Positions 36,360 through 44,878 of a stretch of DNA of 64,000 nt are shown one piece after another (within the stretch, counting starts at the first letter, position 1; every line of letters begins with the position of its first letter). The notes under the pieces are model-generated. The model had not been told where the DNA came from. It was given only the letters and a program-made list of their open reading frames with translations, and ran no database searches. The translations under genes and the position numbers were made by a program. This DNA comes from an uncultured Winogradskyella sp. (GTDB lineage Bacteria > Bacteroidota > Bacteroidia > Flavobacteriales > Flavobacteriaceae): assembly GCF_947496485.1 (NCBI RefSeq), contig NZ_CANMCZ010000008.1, positions 1 to 64,000 of the forward strand, given 5' to 3'.

Positions 36360-37043
36360 TTACTTTATAAGTTGTTTTGTAAATTCGTTTTTATAGGCTC
36401 TACCAATGGGAATGACAACGTTATTTTCTATAAAAACCTGATTCCCTGAAACCTTTTTAATTTTTTTGGTGTTGATGATATACGATTTATGTAATCGCAG
36501 AAACATTTTTTTAGAAAGAAACTCTTCCCAGTAGCGCAGTGATTCTGACGAAAGGTGCTTTTTGTTTTTTAGGTGAATTTCAGTATAATCTGAATCTGCT
36601 TTAATAAAAAGTATTTCGTTGGTTTTAACGCGGATATGATCATAACCACTTTTTATGTAAATTTCTTCTAAAGAAGTTGAATTTTCGTTGTCAATTTTGT
36701 CATTTTTAACTTTAGAAATTGCTTTTACAAAGCGCTGGAATGAAAAGGGTTTCAATAAATAATCTACCACATTGTATTCATAACTTTCGAGTGCATAGTC
36801 TTGAAAAGCAGTAGTTAAAATAACTTTTGGTGGATTTGAAAGGGATTTTAAAAAATCCATTCCTGATAATTTTGGCAAATGAATATCTAGGAAAATAATA
36901 TCAATTGTTTTGGACTTTAAGACATCAATTGCTTGCAAGGCGTCAGTGTAAGCACCAACTAATGTTAATGTACTTGTATCTGCGATATATTTTTTCAAAA
37001 TTCGCTGTGCTGGTAATTGGTCCTCTATAATTATACAGTTCAT
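36360..37043 (-). CDS. LytTR-family response regulator
   Basis: 227 residues. The receiver domain has FLDIHLP with D53 as the phosphoacceptor and YLLKPFS with K98. From about residue 125 a LytTR DNA-binding domain follows, with FLRLHKSYIINTKKI. It overlaps the kinase gene by one base, so the two are a matched pair. Its likely target is the receptor gene that starts about 30 bp downstream in the same direction, but no binding site is identified. Confidence 0.95.
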   Translation of the reverse strand: MNCIIIEDQLPAQRILKKYIADTSTLTLVGAYTDALQAIDVLKSKTIDIIFLDIHLPKLSGMDFLKSLSNPPKVILTTAFQDYALESYEYNVVDYLLKPFSFQRFVKAISKVKNDKIDNENSTSLEEIYIKSGYDHIRVKTNEILFIKADSDYTEIHLKNKKHLSSESLRYWEEFLSKKMFLRLHKSYIINTKKIKKVSGNQVFIENNVVIPIGRAYKNEFTKQLIK

Positions 37044-38071
37044 TAGTGTTGAATTTTACTTAAGCCTATAGTTAATTCTACTTGATAGAGATTATTTTTG
37101 GTTGTAATATCCAGTTTATGCGAATTTGGATAAATCAATGCCAGTCTTTTTCTCACGTTTTCTAGTCCTATACCACTATCGAGATTGTCGATATTACTTT
37201 GTGCATGATAGGTGTTACTGCACAAAAAAATGAGCTTTCCGTTTTTATCTATATTAAGTTTTACATTAATTGATATATCTTCCGTTTGACTGGAAGCACT
37301 GTGCTTAAAAGCATTTTCTATAAAAACTGATAAAATTATAGGTGCGATTTGGTAATCTTCAGGTACATTTTCTATGTCAATATCCACGCTTCCACGACCT
37401 TCAATTTGTAGTTTACTTAAATTAATATAGTTTTTGAGGTGTTCAATTTCTTTTTTGAGTGGCACAAATTGAGCTTTACATTCATACAACATATAGCGTA
37501 AAACGGATGAGAGTTCTAAAATAAGCTCTGGTGTTTTTGGTGAATTTTCTACCGCGTAGGCGTAAAGATTGTTAATGTTGTTGAACAGGAAGTGAGGGTT
37601 TATCTGTGATTTAAGATATTGTAATTCACTTTCCTTAACAGAATTTTTTAGCTCAAGGACTTCTCGTTGACTATTTAAAGCATCCCAAGCAAACTTGCAA
37701 CCTACCAAAATAGTTATGGTTGGCAACGTACTCAATAAATTATAGAAAATCCCCAAAAATCTTTTCGCACGCGTTTCAGGATAAAAAATTTGCTCTAAAA
37801 AGGCTTCTTCTATAGTGATAACTAGAGCTACAACAATCAATGTATAGATAGTAAACTGCCAATATTTATTTTTGTATAAATATCTTGGTAATAAAAAGTA
37901 ATTGATAAAAATACCTGCAACGGCAAAATTTAGATAGAAAAAAACCTGATGTGATTCAATTCCTGGTAATCGCTTATCGAATGCAAAAAAAACAAACACT
38001 ACGATATTAAGAACGATTTGGAATAATAGTTCCTTAAAAGAAAGTCTCGATGTGTTTATATTCGATTTCAC
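37043..38071 (-). CDS. LytS/YehU-type sensor histidine kinase
   Basis: 342 residues. It starts with GTG at 38071; the ATG two bases upstream is in a frame that stops at once. Four transmembrane segments span about residues 14-125, followed by a short coiled region and the His_kinase domain with QINPHFLFNNINNLYAYA (H160). A degenerate HATPase domain follows with the N-box FIENAFKHS. There is no obvious extracytoplasmic sensor domain, so the signal may be sensed within the membrane. It is the first gene of the kinase/regulator/receptor operon. Confidence 0.92.
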   Translation of the reverse strand: MKSNINTSRLSFKELLFQIVLNIVVFVFFAFDKRLPGIESHQVFFYLNFAVAGIFINYFLLPRYLYKNKYWQFTIYTLIVVALVITIEEAFLEQIFYPETRAKRFLGIFYNLLSTLPTITILVGCKFAWDALNSQREVLELKNSVKESELQYLKSQINPHFLFNNINNLYAYAVENSPKTPELILELSSVLRYMLYECKAQFVPLKKEIEHLKNYINLSKLQIEGRGSVDIDIENVPEDYQIAPIILSVFIENAFKHSASSQTEDISINVKLNIDKNGKLIFLCSNTYHAQSNIDNLDSGIGLENVRKRLALIYPNSHKLDITTKNNLYQVELTIGLSKIQH

Positions 38072-38394
38072 ATCGTAAAAATAATTATTTCCGTAGGAGG
38101 AAAAGAATCAAAATTTGTCAACTCAACCATTAATACTCTAAACAACTCATTTAAAGGTATAAACAACATTTTTGTTTTTTACAACTTTATCTTAATGCAT
38201 AAAATACTGATATGGATACTAGTGATGTAATTTAATGTTTTAGGAGAAACTTGATAAAATCGAATTATGATTGCTTTCTAATTATATAAAATAATCATAA
38301 TTAAGATTTAAAATCTAAATGTGCTATTAAGGACGAATATTACGTAATGTTTTTAAAAAAAATAACCTATATTTTTGAAATAGATATGTGCTAT
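38072..38394. other. Non-coding region upstream of the sensor kinase
   Basis: 323 bp, very AT-rich. It should hold the promoter of the kinase operon, but I find no exact TAnnTTTG box on the minus strand. A plus-strand TATTTTTG at 38370-38377 has no gene after it and is probably chance. No RNA gene, hairpin or small ORF is supported. Confidence 0.5.
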
Positions 38395-38868
38395 TTAACC
38401 TTCATCCTTTTTTTTCTTTTTCTTTCTTTTCTTTTCTTTCTTTTTCTTTTTTACAACTTCGTTTTCATCAAACTCCCCCTTAATCATACCTTTGATTTTT
38501 TCCATATCTCCTTCAGAAATTAATTCTTTGAGGTCTACAAAATGAGTGTCATCTAAATTTTTTATAGCTTTTTCACGATCCAAACTATGCTCAAAACGGA
38601 TTTTTAAAAGAGCCACTTTTGCATCATAATAACTGTTTAAGTATTGTTTGATAATTTCCTTTTGAAAATCGTCAGCTTCTAATGTCGATATGAAGTTTGC
38701 AATGTATTCATCTTTGCGCTCTTCCATCAATCGCTTTCGTTTTTCTATATCTTTTTCAGATGGTTCTCTAGTGGTTTGAGGAATACCACTGTTTCTGTTT
38801 CGTCTCATTTGTCCAAAGACGTTAAGACCTATTAACAGTGCAAAAATAATAAGGACTGTCTTTTTCAT
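38395..38868 (-). CDS. Exported protein with poly-Lys tail, unknown function
   Basis: 157 residues. A signal peptide (FALLIGLNVFGQ) precedes an Arg/Asn-rich start, a helical middle (about 40-135) and a C-terminal tail in which 17 of the last 23 residues are Lys, Arg or Glu with long Lys runs. No family is recognised. It is the last gene of the prfB operon, 2 bp after the ArsC-like gene. Confidence 0.7.
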   Translation of the reverse strand: MKKTVLIIFALLIGLNVFGQMRRNRNSGIPQTTREPSEKDIEKRKRLMEERKDEYIANFISTLEADDFQKEIIKQYLNSYYDAKVALLKIRFEHSLDREKAIKNLDDTHFVDLKELISEGDMEKIKGMIKGEFDENEVVKKKKKEKKRKKKKKKDEG

Positions 38869-38870
38869 TT

Positions 38871-39212
38871 TTAAATAATATTTAGTATTGTTTCTGGTGG
38901 TCTACCAACCACTGCTTTTTTACCATTGATAACTATTGGTCGCTCTATTAGCTTTGGGTTTGCAACCATAGCCTCAATTATTTGTAGGTCCGAAAGTGTT
39001 TTACCCTTATATTCAGATTTCCAAATAGCTTCATTTGTACGTATCAAATTTATAGGTTTTATACCTAATTTTGAAATAACTCTTGTTAATTGGTCTACTG
39101 TCAAGTCTGTATCTAAATACTTTACAACTTCAAAATCTTTACCTGAAGCTTCTAAAATGGCTAGACCTTGTCTAGATTTTGAACACCTTGGATTGTGGTA
39201 TATTTTTATCAT
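38871..39212 (-). CDS. ArsC-like thioredoxin-fold reductase (Spx/arsenate reductase family)
   Basis: 113 residues. The opening IYHNPRCSKSRQGLAILE places the active cysteine at residue 10, with the R-rich ending GRPPETIL. This fits the glutaredoxin-dependent arsenate reductase / ArsC-YffB family. Three residues after the Cys comes no second Cys, so it uses an external thiol, if it acts on arsenate at all. No other arsenic genes are nearby, so a redox role is as likely. It is operonic with a HAD gene and prfB. Confidence 0.88.
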   Translation of the reverse strand: MIKIYHNPRCSKSRQGLAILEASGKDFEVVKYLDTDLTVDQLTRVISKLGIKPINLIRTNEAIWKSEYKGKTLSDLQIIEAMVANPKLIERPIVINGKKAVVGRPPETILNII

Positions 39213-39215
39213 AAC

Positions 39216-39833
39216 TTATATATGTACTGAATACGTATTTAGTTTATCAATCAATACTTCTGGTGTTTCAAAATGTATGCCATTAATTCCGAAGGCTTCA
39301 GCAGCCTTTATATTTCTGAGATTATCATCAATGAAAATAGAATTTTCTGCCTTGATATTGAATCGTTTTAATGTTAACTCATAAATTTCTGGAAAGGGCT
39401 TTCGTGTCTTTTCTTCACCAGAAACCAAAATACCTTCAAACCAATGTAGAAAATCAAATCGCTCTAATGCAATTGGAAATGTCTCATGGCTCCAATTGGT
39501 TAAGGCTACTACTTTGTAACTCGGATTATCAATAAGCTTTCTAAGTATATCAACTGTTCCATGAATAGCGTCACCTAACATTTCTTCCCACCTTCCATAG
39601 AACATACGAATAAGTTCTTCATGTTCTGGAAATAAAGCGATGCGTTCTTCTGTAGCTTTTTGCATTGGGTAACCAGCGTCCTGATTTTCATTCCAATCAC
39701 TGGTACAAATAGTATCAAAAAACCATTGCATTTTTTCTCGATCACCATTAAATACATCTAAATACACGTATTCTGGATTCCAGTCGATTAAGACTCCACC
39801 TAAATCAAATATTATCGTATCTATTTTTTTCAT
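39216..39833 (-). CDS. HAD-superfamily hydrolase (YihX-like)
   Basis: 205 residues. Motif I is IIFDLGGVLIDWNPEYVY with nucleophile D10. ALTNWSHETFPIA is motif II and SIFIDDNLRNIKAAEAFG is motif IV. The DLGG start is typical of the YihX-like branch, which dephosphorylates sugar phosphates. It ends 3 bp before the ArsC-like gene and starts 1 bp after the prfB stop. Confidence 0.9.
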   Translation of the reverse strand: MKKIDTIIFDLGGVLIDWNPEYVYLDVFNGDREKMQWFFDTICTSDWNENQDAGYPMQKATEERIALFPEHEELIRMFYGRWEEMLGDAIHGTVDILRKLIDNPSYKVVALTNWSHETFPIALERFDFLHWFEGILVSGEEKTRKPFPEIYELTLKRFNIKAENSIFIDDNLRNIKAAEAFGINGIHFETPEVLIDKLNTYSVHI

Positions 39834-40944
39834 TTATAATTTATTTGAATCTACTTCTTGTTGTCCCATCATCATCAAATAGGCTTTTAAAAATGGTTCA
39901 ATATCACCATCCATTACAGCATCTACATTTCCTGTTTCATGAGCCGAACGTACATCTTTTACTAATTTGTATGGATGCATCACATAATTTCTAATTTGGC
40001 TTCCCCATTCAATTTTCATTTTTCCAGCTTCAATATCATCGCGCTGAGCCATTTGCTTTTGTAGCTCAATTTCATACAACTGAGACTTTAGCATTTGCAA
40101 TGCTCTTGTTCTATTATCATGCTGAGAACGGGTTTCGGAACATTGGATTTGTATTCCAGAAGGTTTATGTAATAACTGTACTTTAGTCTCAACTTTATTT
40201 ACATTCTGTCCACCAGCACCGCTAGAACGTGCTGTTGTAATTTCAATGTCAGCAGGATTAATTTCAATTTCTATAGAATCGTCTACTAACGGATAGACAT
40301 AAACTGAAGCAAAACTTGTATGACGTTTGGCATTGCTGTCAAAAGGGGAAATACGTACCAGACGATGTACACCATTTTCTCCTTTAAGCCAACCAAAAGC
40401 ATAATCACCTTCAATCTCTAAGGTCACTGTTTTAATACCAGCAACATCACCATCTTGTAGGTTGAGCTCCTTAACTTTAAATCCACTTTTCTCGGCATAC
40501 ATCAAATACATCCGCATTAACATACTTGCCCAATCACAAGATTCTGTACCACCTGCACCAGCTGTAATCTGAAGTACAGCACTTAAACTATCACCTTCTT
40601 CTGAAAGCATATTTTTAAACTCTAGCTTTTCGATTGCATTTACAGCAGCCTCAAAACGATTTTCTACGTTTTCCATTGGAGCTTCGTCCTCCTTGTAGAA
40701 TTCATAGATGACTTCTAGATCTTCAAATAAGGTTTTCGCAGAATTGTAATCATTAACCCAACTCTTTTTCTCTCTAATGGACTTCATAACCATTTCGGCT
40801 GCTTTTGAGTTGTTCCAGAAATTAGGGTCGAATGTTTGTTCTTCTTCGTTAGCGATTTCTATGAGCTTAGCATCTAAGTCAAAGATATTGTCTAAGTGTG
40901 TCTAGACGGGAATTAAGATCTTTTATTTGATCTGATGTTATCAT
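39834..40944 (-). CDS. prfB: Peptide chain release factor 2, with programmed +1 frameshift
   Basis: The full protein is about 369 residues, the normal RF2 length. It begins at the ATG at 40944 ([20 protein letters not shown]), reaches an in-frame UGA after CTT at 40884-40882, and continues in the +1 frame from 40880 ([15 protein letters not shown]) to 39834. An in-frame ATG at 40793 gives a truncated reading and is not the real start. RF2 hallmarks are the UGA-reading tripeptide in [13 protein letters not shown] and the catalytic [11 protein letters not shown]. It terminates translation at UGA and UAA. It leads an operon with HAD, ArsC-like and Lys-tailed genes. Confidence 0.97.
40878..40884 (-). 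promoter_or_regulatory. prfB: RF2 programmed +1 frameshift site (CTTTGAC)
   Basis: On the coding strand TAT CTT TGA C is the conserved RF2 slippery stop: the CTT tRNA slips forward when UGA decoding is slow, giving RF2 autoregulation. No AGGGGG-like element is seen in the preceding bases (ACTTAGACAATAT). Confidence 0.93.
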
Positions 40945-40962
40945 AAATAGTAGTAATTTCTG

Positions 40963-40970
40963 CAAATATA
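40963..40970 (-). promoter_or_regulatory. Putative prfB -7 box (TAnnTTTG)
   Basis: TATATTTG on the minus strand, 18 bases before the prfB ATG at 40944. This position also supports that ATG as the start. Confidence 0.5.
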
Positions 40971-40991
40971 TAGTGTGGATTTAAAGTGCCA

Positions 40992-40999
40992 TAATTTTG
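40992..40999 (+). promoter_or_regulatory. Putative -7 box for the second metalloprotease gene
   Basis: TAATTTTG, 48 bases before the ATG at 41048. It lies 22 bp from the divergent prfB box. Confidence 0.45.
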
Positions 41000-41047
41000 A
41001 AACGGTTTTTTAGAAATTCCGTAGTTTTATGATTCAATTTTTTAAAT

Positions 41048-43462
41048 ATGAAAAAATTAGTTTTCCTCTTTTGTTTTGTTTGTATGAGTGTTCAGTTTCA
41101 AGCACAAATTCTAGATAAGAAAGACCTGAAAGCATATGAAGGTTATTTTGATTTTTATTACGAAGAAAGTACGGATAAAATCTACCTGAAAGTTGAAAGG
41201 CTGAATGAAGAATTTCTATATGTGAATTCATTAGCTTCTGGTGTTGGTAGTAACGATATAGGTTTAGATAGAGGACAACTAGGCAATGAACGTTTGGTGT
41301 ATTTTAAAAAAGCAGGTAATAAGTTGTTACTTATTCAGCCTAATTTAAAGTACAGAGCGAATACAGACAATGCACTAGAAAAGAAAAGTATTGAGCAAGC
41401 GTTTGCAAAGTCGGTATTATTTGGCTTTAAAATTTTGTCTAAAAAAGATTACGAATATATCATTGATTTCACTCCATTTTTAATGCAAGATACTCATGGT
41501 GTTTCTACGCGATTAAAAAGAAATAAAGAAGGCACGTACAAAATTGATGCTTCTAAGAGTGTATTAGAGTTAGAACGAACAAAAGCATTCCCCGAAAATG
41601 TTGAGTTTGAAGCGTTGTTGACTTTTAAAGGACAACCAACAGGAAGAAATTTAAGAAGTGTAACTCCAACAGGATCTTTAGTTACAGTTGTTCAGCATCA
41701 TTCATTTATTAAACTTCCGAATAATAATTACAAACCAAGAGTTTTTGATACGCGCAGCGGAGCAATTTCTATGTCTTACATGGACTATGCAACTCCAATA
41801 CAAGAGGATATAAAAAAGCGTTTTGTGATACGTCATCGTTTAGAAAAGAAAAATCCAAGTGAAGAAATTAGTGAAGCTAAAGAGCCAATTATCTATTATC
41901 TAGATCCTGGTACTCCAGAACCAGTACGTTCAGCATTATTAGAAGGAGCTCAATGGTGGAATGAAGCTTATGAAGCTATTGGCTTTAAAGATGCTTTTCA
42001 GGTGAAAATGTTGCCAAAAGATGCTGATCCTATGGATTGTCGTTATAATGTCATTCAATGGGTTCATAGAAGCACAAGAGGTTGGAGTTATGGAGCAAGT
42101 GTTGTAGATCCAAGAACAGGAGAGATTATAAAAGGCCATGTGAGTTTAGGAAGTTTACGAATTCGTCAAGATTTTATGATTGCACAAGCGTTGATGAATG
42201 AACCTTTTGCAGAGAGCGATGATAATTACCAGCCGATGTTAGATATGGCACTGGCGAGAATAAGACAACTAAGTGCTCATGAGGTTGGTCATACGATCGG
42301 TTTTACGCATAATTTTGCTGCAAGCACAAATAATAGAGCTTCGGTTATGGATTATCCACATCCTCAAATTTCAGTAAATAATGGAAAAATTGATTTTAGT
42401 AACGCCTATGCTACTGGAATAGGAGAATGGGATAAAGTAACAGTTGCTTATAGTTATTCTGAATTTGATAAAACAACAAATGAAAAAGAGGCTTTAAATA
42501 GAATTTTAAAGAATGCTCAAGACAGTGGTTTGCGGTTTATCACAGATTCTGACGCAAGAGCTTCTGGTGGCGCACATGCTTTGGCTCATTTATGGGACAA
42601 TGGTAAGACACCAGCTGAAGAATTGAATGCTATTTTAGAATTACGTCAACAAGCAATATCTAACTTCTCAAAAGATAACATAAAGAGTTATCAGCCTTAT
42701 TCTGTTTTAGAAGATGTTTTTGTGCCTCTGTATTTCTATCATCGCTTTCAAGTTGAAGCGGCAACTAAAGTGATTGGTGGCTTAGATTACAACTATGCTG
42801 TAAAAGGAGATGAGCAGTTGACCTCAAAACCAATTGATGTAGCTATGCAAAGAGAAACATTAGACGCTATTCTTAAAACGCTTGATGGTGAAACTTTGGT
42901 AATTCCTAAAGAAAAGCTGGGTCTATTTCCACCACGGGCATTTGGCTATAATCGTTCTCGAGAATCCTTTAAAGGAAAAACAGGAGTTGCTTTTGATCCG
43001 TTGAGCGCAGCTAATACAGCTAGTGATATGACTTTAAAGTATCTGTTACACCCCCAACGAGCTAATCGTTTGGTGTTACAGAAGAGTTTGGATGACAATC
43101 AAATGAGTTTAGAAGATGTCATCGACAAGCTTTTAAAACATTCTTTTGGTAAGAAACATGATGACAGCTATTTGTCAGAAATTCAACAACAAATCAATAC
43201 AAATGTATTGAAGTATTTGATGAATTTAGCAGTCAGTGAAGAAAGCTATTTTCAGGTTAAAGCGATTGCGAATAAATTTATATCTTCGATAGTTGGCGAC
43301 TATCTTTATGACAAAAAAGAAGGCAATCGGTATGCATCACAATATGGTATGATGATTAGAGAATTTTCACAACGTCCAGAAAAATTTAAACTAGAAGCTT
43401 CACCAAAAATACCAGATGGTTCTCCTATAGGTAGTGGTGTTTGTAATTACAATTCAAATTAA
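41048..43462 (+). CDS. Exported zinc metalloprotease (DUF5117 family), paralogue
   Basis: 804 residues. Signal peptide ending MSVQFQAQ, then DUF5117-like sequence and the zinc site HEVGHTIGFTH at residues 411-421. VMDYPHPQIS follows as a Met-turn-like segment. It aligns by eye with the protein at 31172: both have PEPVR or PVEWR before a conserved WNEAYEAIGFKDAFQVKMLPKDADP-type stretch (split here). It lacks the Lys-rich segment of the other. Threonine aldolase begins 2 bp after it. It is presumably exported to the periplasm or outer membrane. Confidence 0.93.
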   Translation: MKKLVFLFCFVCMSVQFQAQILDKKDLKAYEGYFDFYYEESTDKIYLKVERLNEEFLYVNSLASGVGSNDIGLDRGQLGNERLVYFKKAGNKLLLIQPNLKYRANTDNALEKKSIEQAFAKSVLFGFKILSKKDYEYIIDFTPFLMQDTHGVSTRLKRNKEGTYKIDASKSVLELERTKAFPENVEFEALLTFKGQPTGRNLRSVTPTGSLVTVVQHHSFIKLPNNNYKPRVFDTRSGAISMSYMDYATPIQEDIKKRFVIRHRLEKKNPSEEISEAKEPIIYYLDPGTPEPVRSALLEGAQWWNEAYEAIGFKDAFQVKMLPKDADPMDCRYNVIQWVHRSTRGWSYGASVVDPRTGEIIKGHVSLGSLRIRQDFMIAQALMNEPFAESDDNYQPMLDMALARIRQLSAHEVGHTIGFTHNFAASTNNRASVMDYPHPQISVNNGKIDFSNAYATGIGEWDKVTVAYSYSEFDKTTNEKEALNRILKNAQDSGLRFITDSDARASGGAHALAHLWDNGKTPAEELNAILELRQQAISNFSKDNIKSYQPYSVLEDVFVPLYFYHRFQVEAATKVIGGLDYNYAVKGDEQLTSKPIDVAMQRETLDAILKTLDGETLVIPKEKLGLFPPRAFGYNRSRESFKGKTGVAFDPLSAANTASDMTLKYLLHPQRANRLVLQKSLDDNQMSLEDVIDKLLKHSFGKKHDDSYLSEIQQQINTNVLKYLMNLAVSEESYFQVKAIANKFISSIVGDYLYDKKEGNRYASQYGMMIREFSQRPEKFKLEASPKIPDGSPIGSGVCNYNSN

Positions 43463-43464
43463 GT

Positions 43465-44484
43465 ATGATAATAGATTTAAGAAGCGATACAGTTACCAAG
43501 CCATCTAAAGGCATGTTAGAGGCAATGCTAACAGCAGAAGTGGGTGATGATGTATATAAAGAGGATCCTTCAGTAAACGCTTTAGAGGAGCGATTGGCTG
43601 ATATGTTCGGAATGGATGAAGCCTTATTTTTTCCTACTGGCAGTATGGCAAATCAAACCGCGTTAAAATTACATACTAATCCTGGCGAACAAGTTATTTG
43701 CGATAAATATGCACATATCTATAATTACGAAGGAGGTGGAGCATCGTTTAATAGCGGAATTTCTTGCAAGCTCATTGATGGCCACCGAGGAATGTTTACT
43801 GCAGAACAAGTTGAAGCGTCTATAAATCCACCAGATTTTTATCATAGTCCATTAAGTACTTTAGTTGAAGTTGAAAACACAACCAATAAAGGAGGTGGAG
43901 CTTGTTGGGACTTTGAAGAACTTAAAAAAATCAGAAAAGTAGCTGATAAGCATAAACTAGGCTATCACTTAGATGGAGCCAGACTTTGGAATGCACTTAT
44001 GACAAAAGGTGAAAGCCCAAAGCAATATGGGGAGTTATTCGATACTATTTCTGTTTGTTTAAGCAAGGGTTTAGGCTGTCCAATGGGTTCTGTACTCATT
44101 GGTAATAGTGATTTAATGCAAGGAGCTTTAAGAGTTCGTAAAATTCTTGGTGGTGGTATGCGTCAAGTTGGTTTTGCTGCTGCTGCTGGTTTGTATGCTT
44201 TAGATAATCATTTTGAGCGCCTTTCTGAAGATCATATAAAAGCTAAGGAAATAGGTGAAGTGTTATCTAAATCATCTTCTATTAAGAAAGTAGAACCAAT
44301 TGAAACCAATATTGTAATCTTTGAATTGAATAATAACTTAGATGAAGACCAATTCTTAAACGTTTTGAAAGAAAAAGGTATACATATTATTGGTATGGGA
44401 AGTAATAAGCTTCGGATGGTAACTCATCTAGATTATACAGGCCAGATGCACAAAAAGCTTTTAGGTGAATTAAAAACTATTTAA
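43465..44484 (+). CDS. ltaE: Low-specificity threonine aldolase
   Basis: 339 residues of the PLP fold-type I beta-eliminating lyase family. It splits threonine into glycine and acetaldehyde. [18 protein letters not shown] is the family opening, [12 protein letters not shown] binds PLP, and the Schiff-base lysine is K201 in [13 protein letters not shown]. It starts 2 bp after the metalloprotease gene and overlaps the convergent ybaB gene by 8 bp at its end. Confidence 0.96.
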   Translation: MIIDLRSDTVTKPSKGMLEAMLTAEVGDDVYKEDPSVNALEERLADMFGMDEALFFPTGSMANQTALKLHTNPGEQVICDKYAHIYNYEGGGASFNSGISCKLIDGHRGMFTAEQVEASINPPDFYHSPLSTLVEVENTTNKGGGACWDFEELKKIRKVADKHKLGYHLDGARLWNALMTKGESPKQYGELFDTISVCLSKGLGCPMGSVLIGNSDLMQGALRVRKILGGGMRQVGFAAAAGLYALDNHFERLSEDHIKAKEIGEVLSKSSSIKKVEPIETNIVIFELNNNLDEDQFLNVLKEKGIHIIGMGSNKLRMVTHLDYTGQMHKKLLGELKTI

Positions 44485-44800
44485 ACATATCCATACCAGG
44501 TATATTTGGCATTCCCTCTTTAGCTACTGCAGCAATCTCAGTTTCATTAACATTAGTAGCTTTTTCAATAGCTTTGTTTAATGTTAAGATAAGATAATCT
44601 TCTAACATGTCTTTATCTTGAAGTAGTTCGTCATCAATGCTGATAGCTTTAATTGTTCTATTTGCAGTTATAGTAACTTTTAACTTATCGTCGTTACTTG
44701 CTTCATCAATTAAAACTGTATGCAAGCGTTCTTTAGTTTCTTCAACTTTTTTTTGAGCTTCTTTTAATTTGCTCATCATTCCCATCATATCTCCAAACAT
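44477..44800 (-). CDS. ybaB: YbaB/EbfC-family nucleoid-associated protein
   Basis: 107 residues from the ATG at 44800. A reading from a TTG at 44830 would add ten residues but overlaps the likely -7 box. It is a small DNA-binding homodimer: [21 protein letters not shown] helix, beta core ([20 protein letters not shown]) and C-terminal helix. It binds nucleoid DNA. No dnaX or recR is adjacent, unlike many bacteria. The 3' end overlaps threonine aldolase by 8 bp. Confidence 0.93.
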   Translation of the reverse strand: MFGDMMGMMSKLKEAQKKVEETKERLHTVLIDEASNDDKLKVTITANRTIKAISIDDELLQDKDMLEDYLILTLNKAIEKATNVNETEIAAVAKEGMPNIPGMDMFK

Positions 44801-44827
44801 AATTAAGTGTTTTAAATTTTTACGAAG

Positions 44828-44835
44828 CAAAATTA
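44828..44835 (-). promoter_or_regulatory. Putative ybaB -7 box (TAnnTTTG)
   Basis: TAATTTTG on the minus strand, 27 bases before the ATG at 44800. It overlaps the alternative TTG at 44830 and argues against that start. Confidence 0.5.
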
Positions 44836-44878
44836 CTAAATTGCGCCACTTATTAGATTAAAATTTTCATAAAAACAG

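Noticed and set aside
38370..38377. Plus-strand TATTTTTG promoter match
   Set aside because: No plus-strand gene follows; the sequence is very AT-rich, so it is likely chance.
40793..40944. prfB starting at the ATG at 40793
   Set aside because: The conserved RF2 N-terminus continues upstream through the CTTTGAC frameshift to the ATG at 40944.
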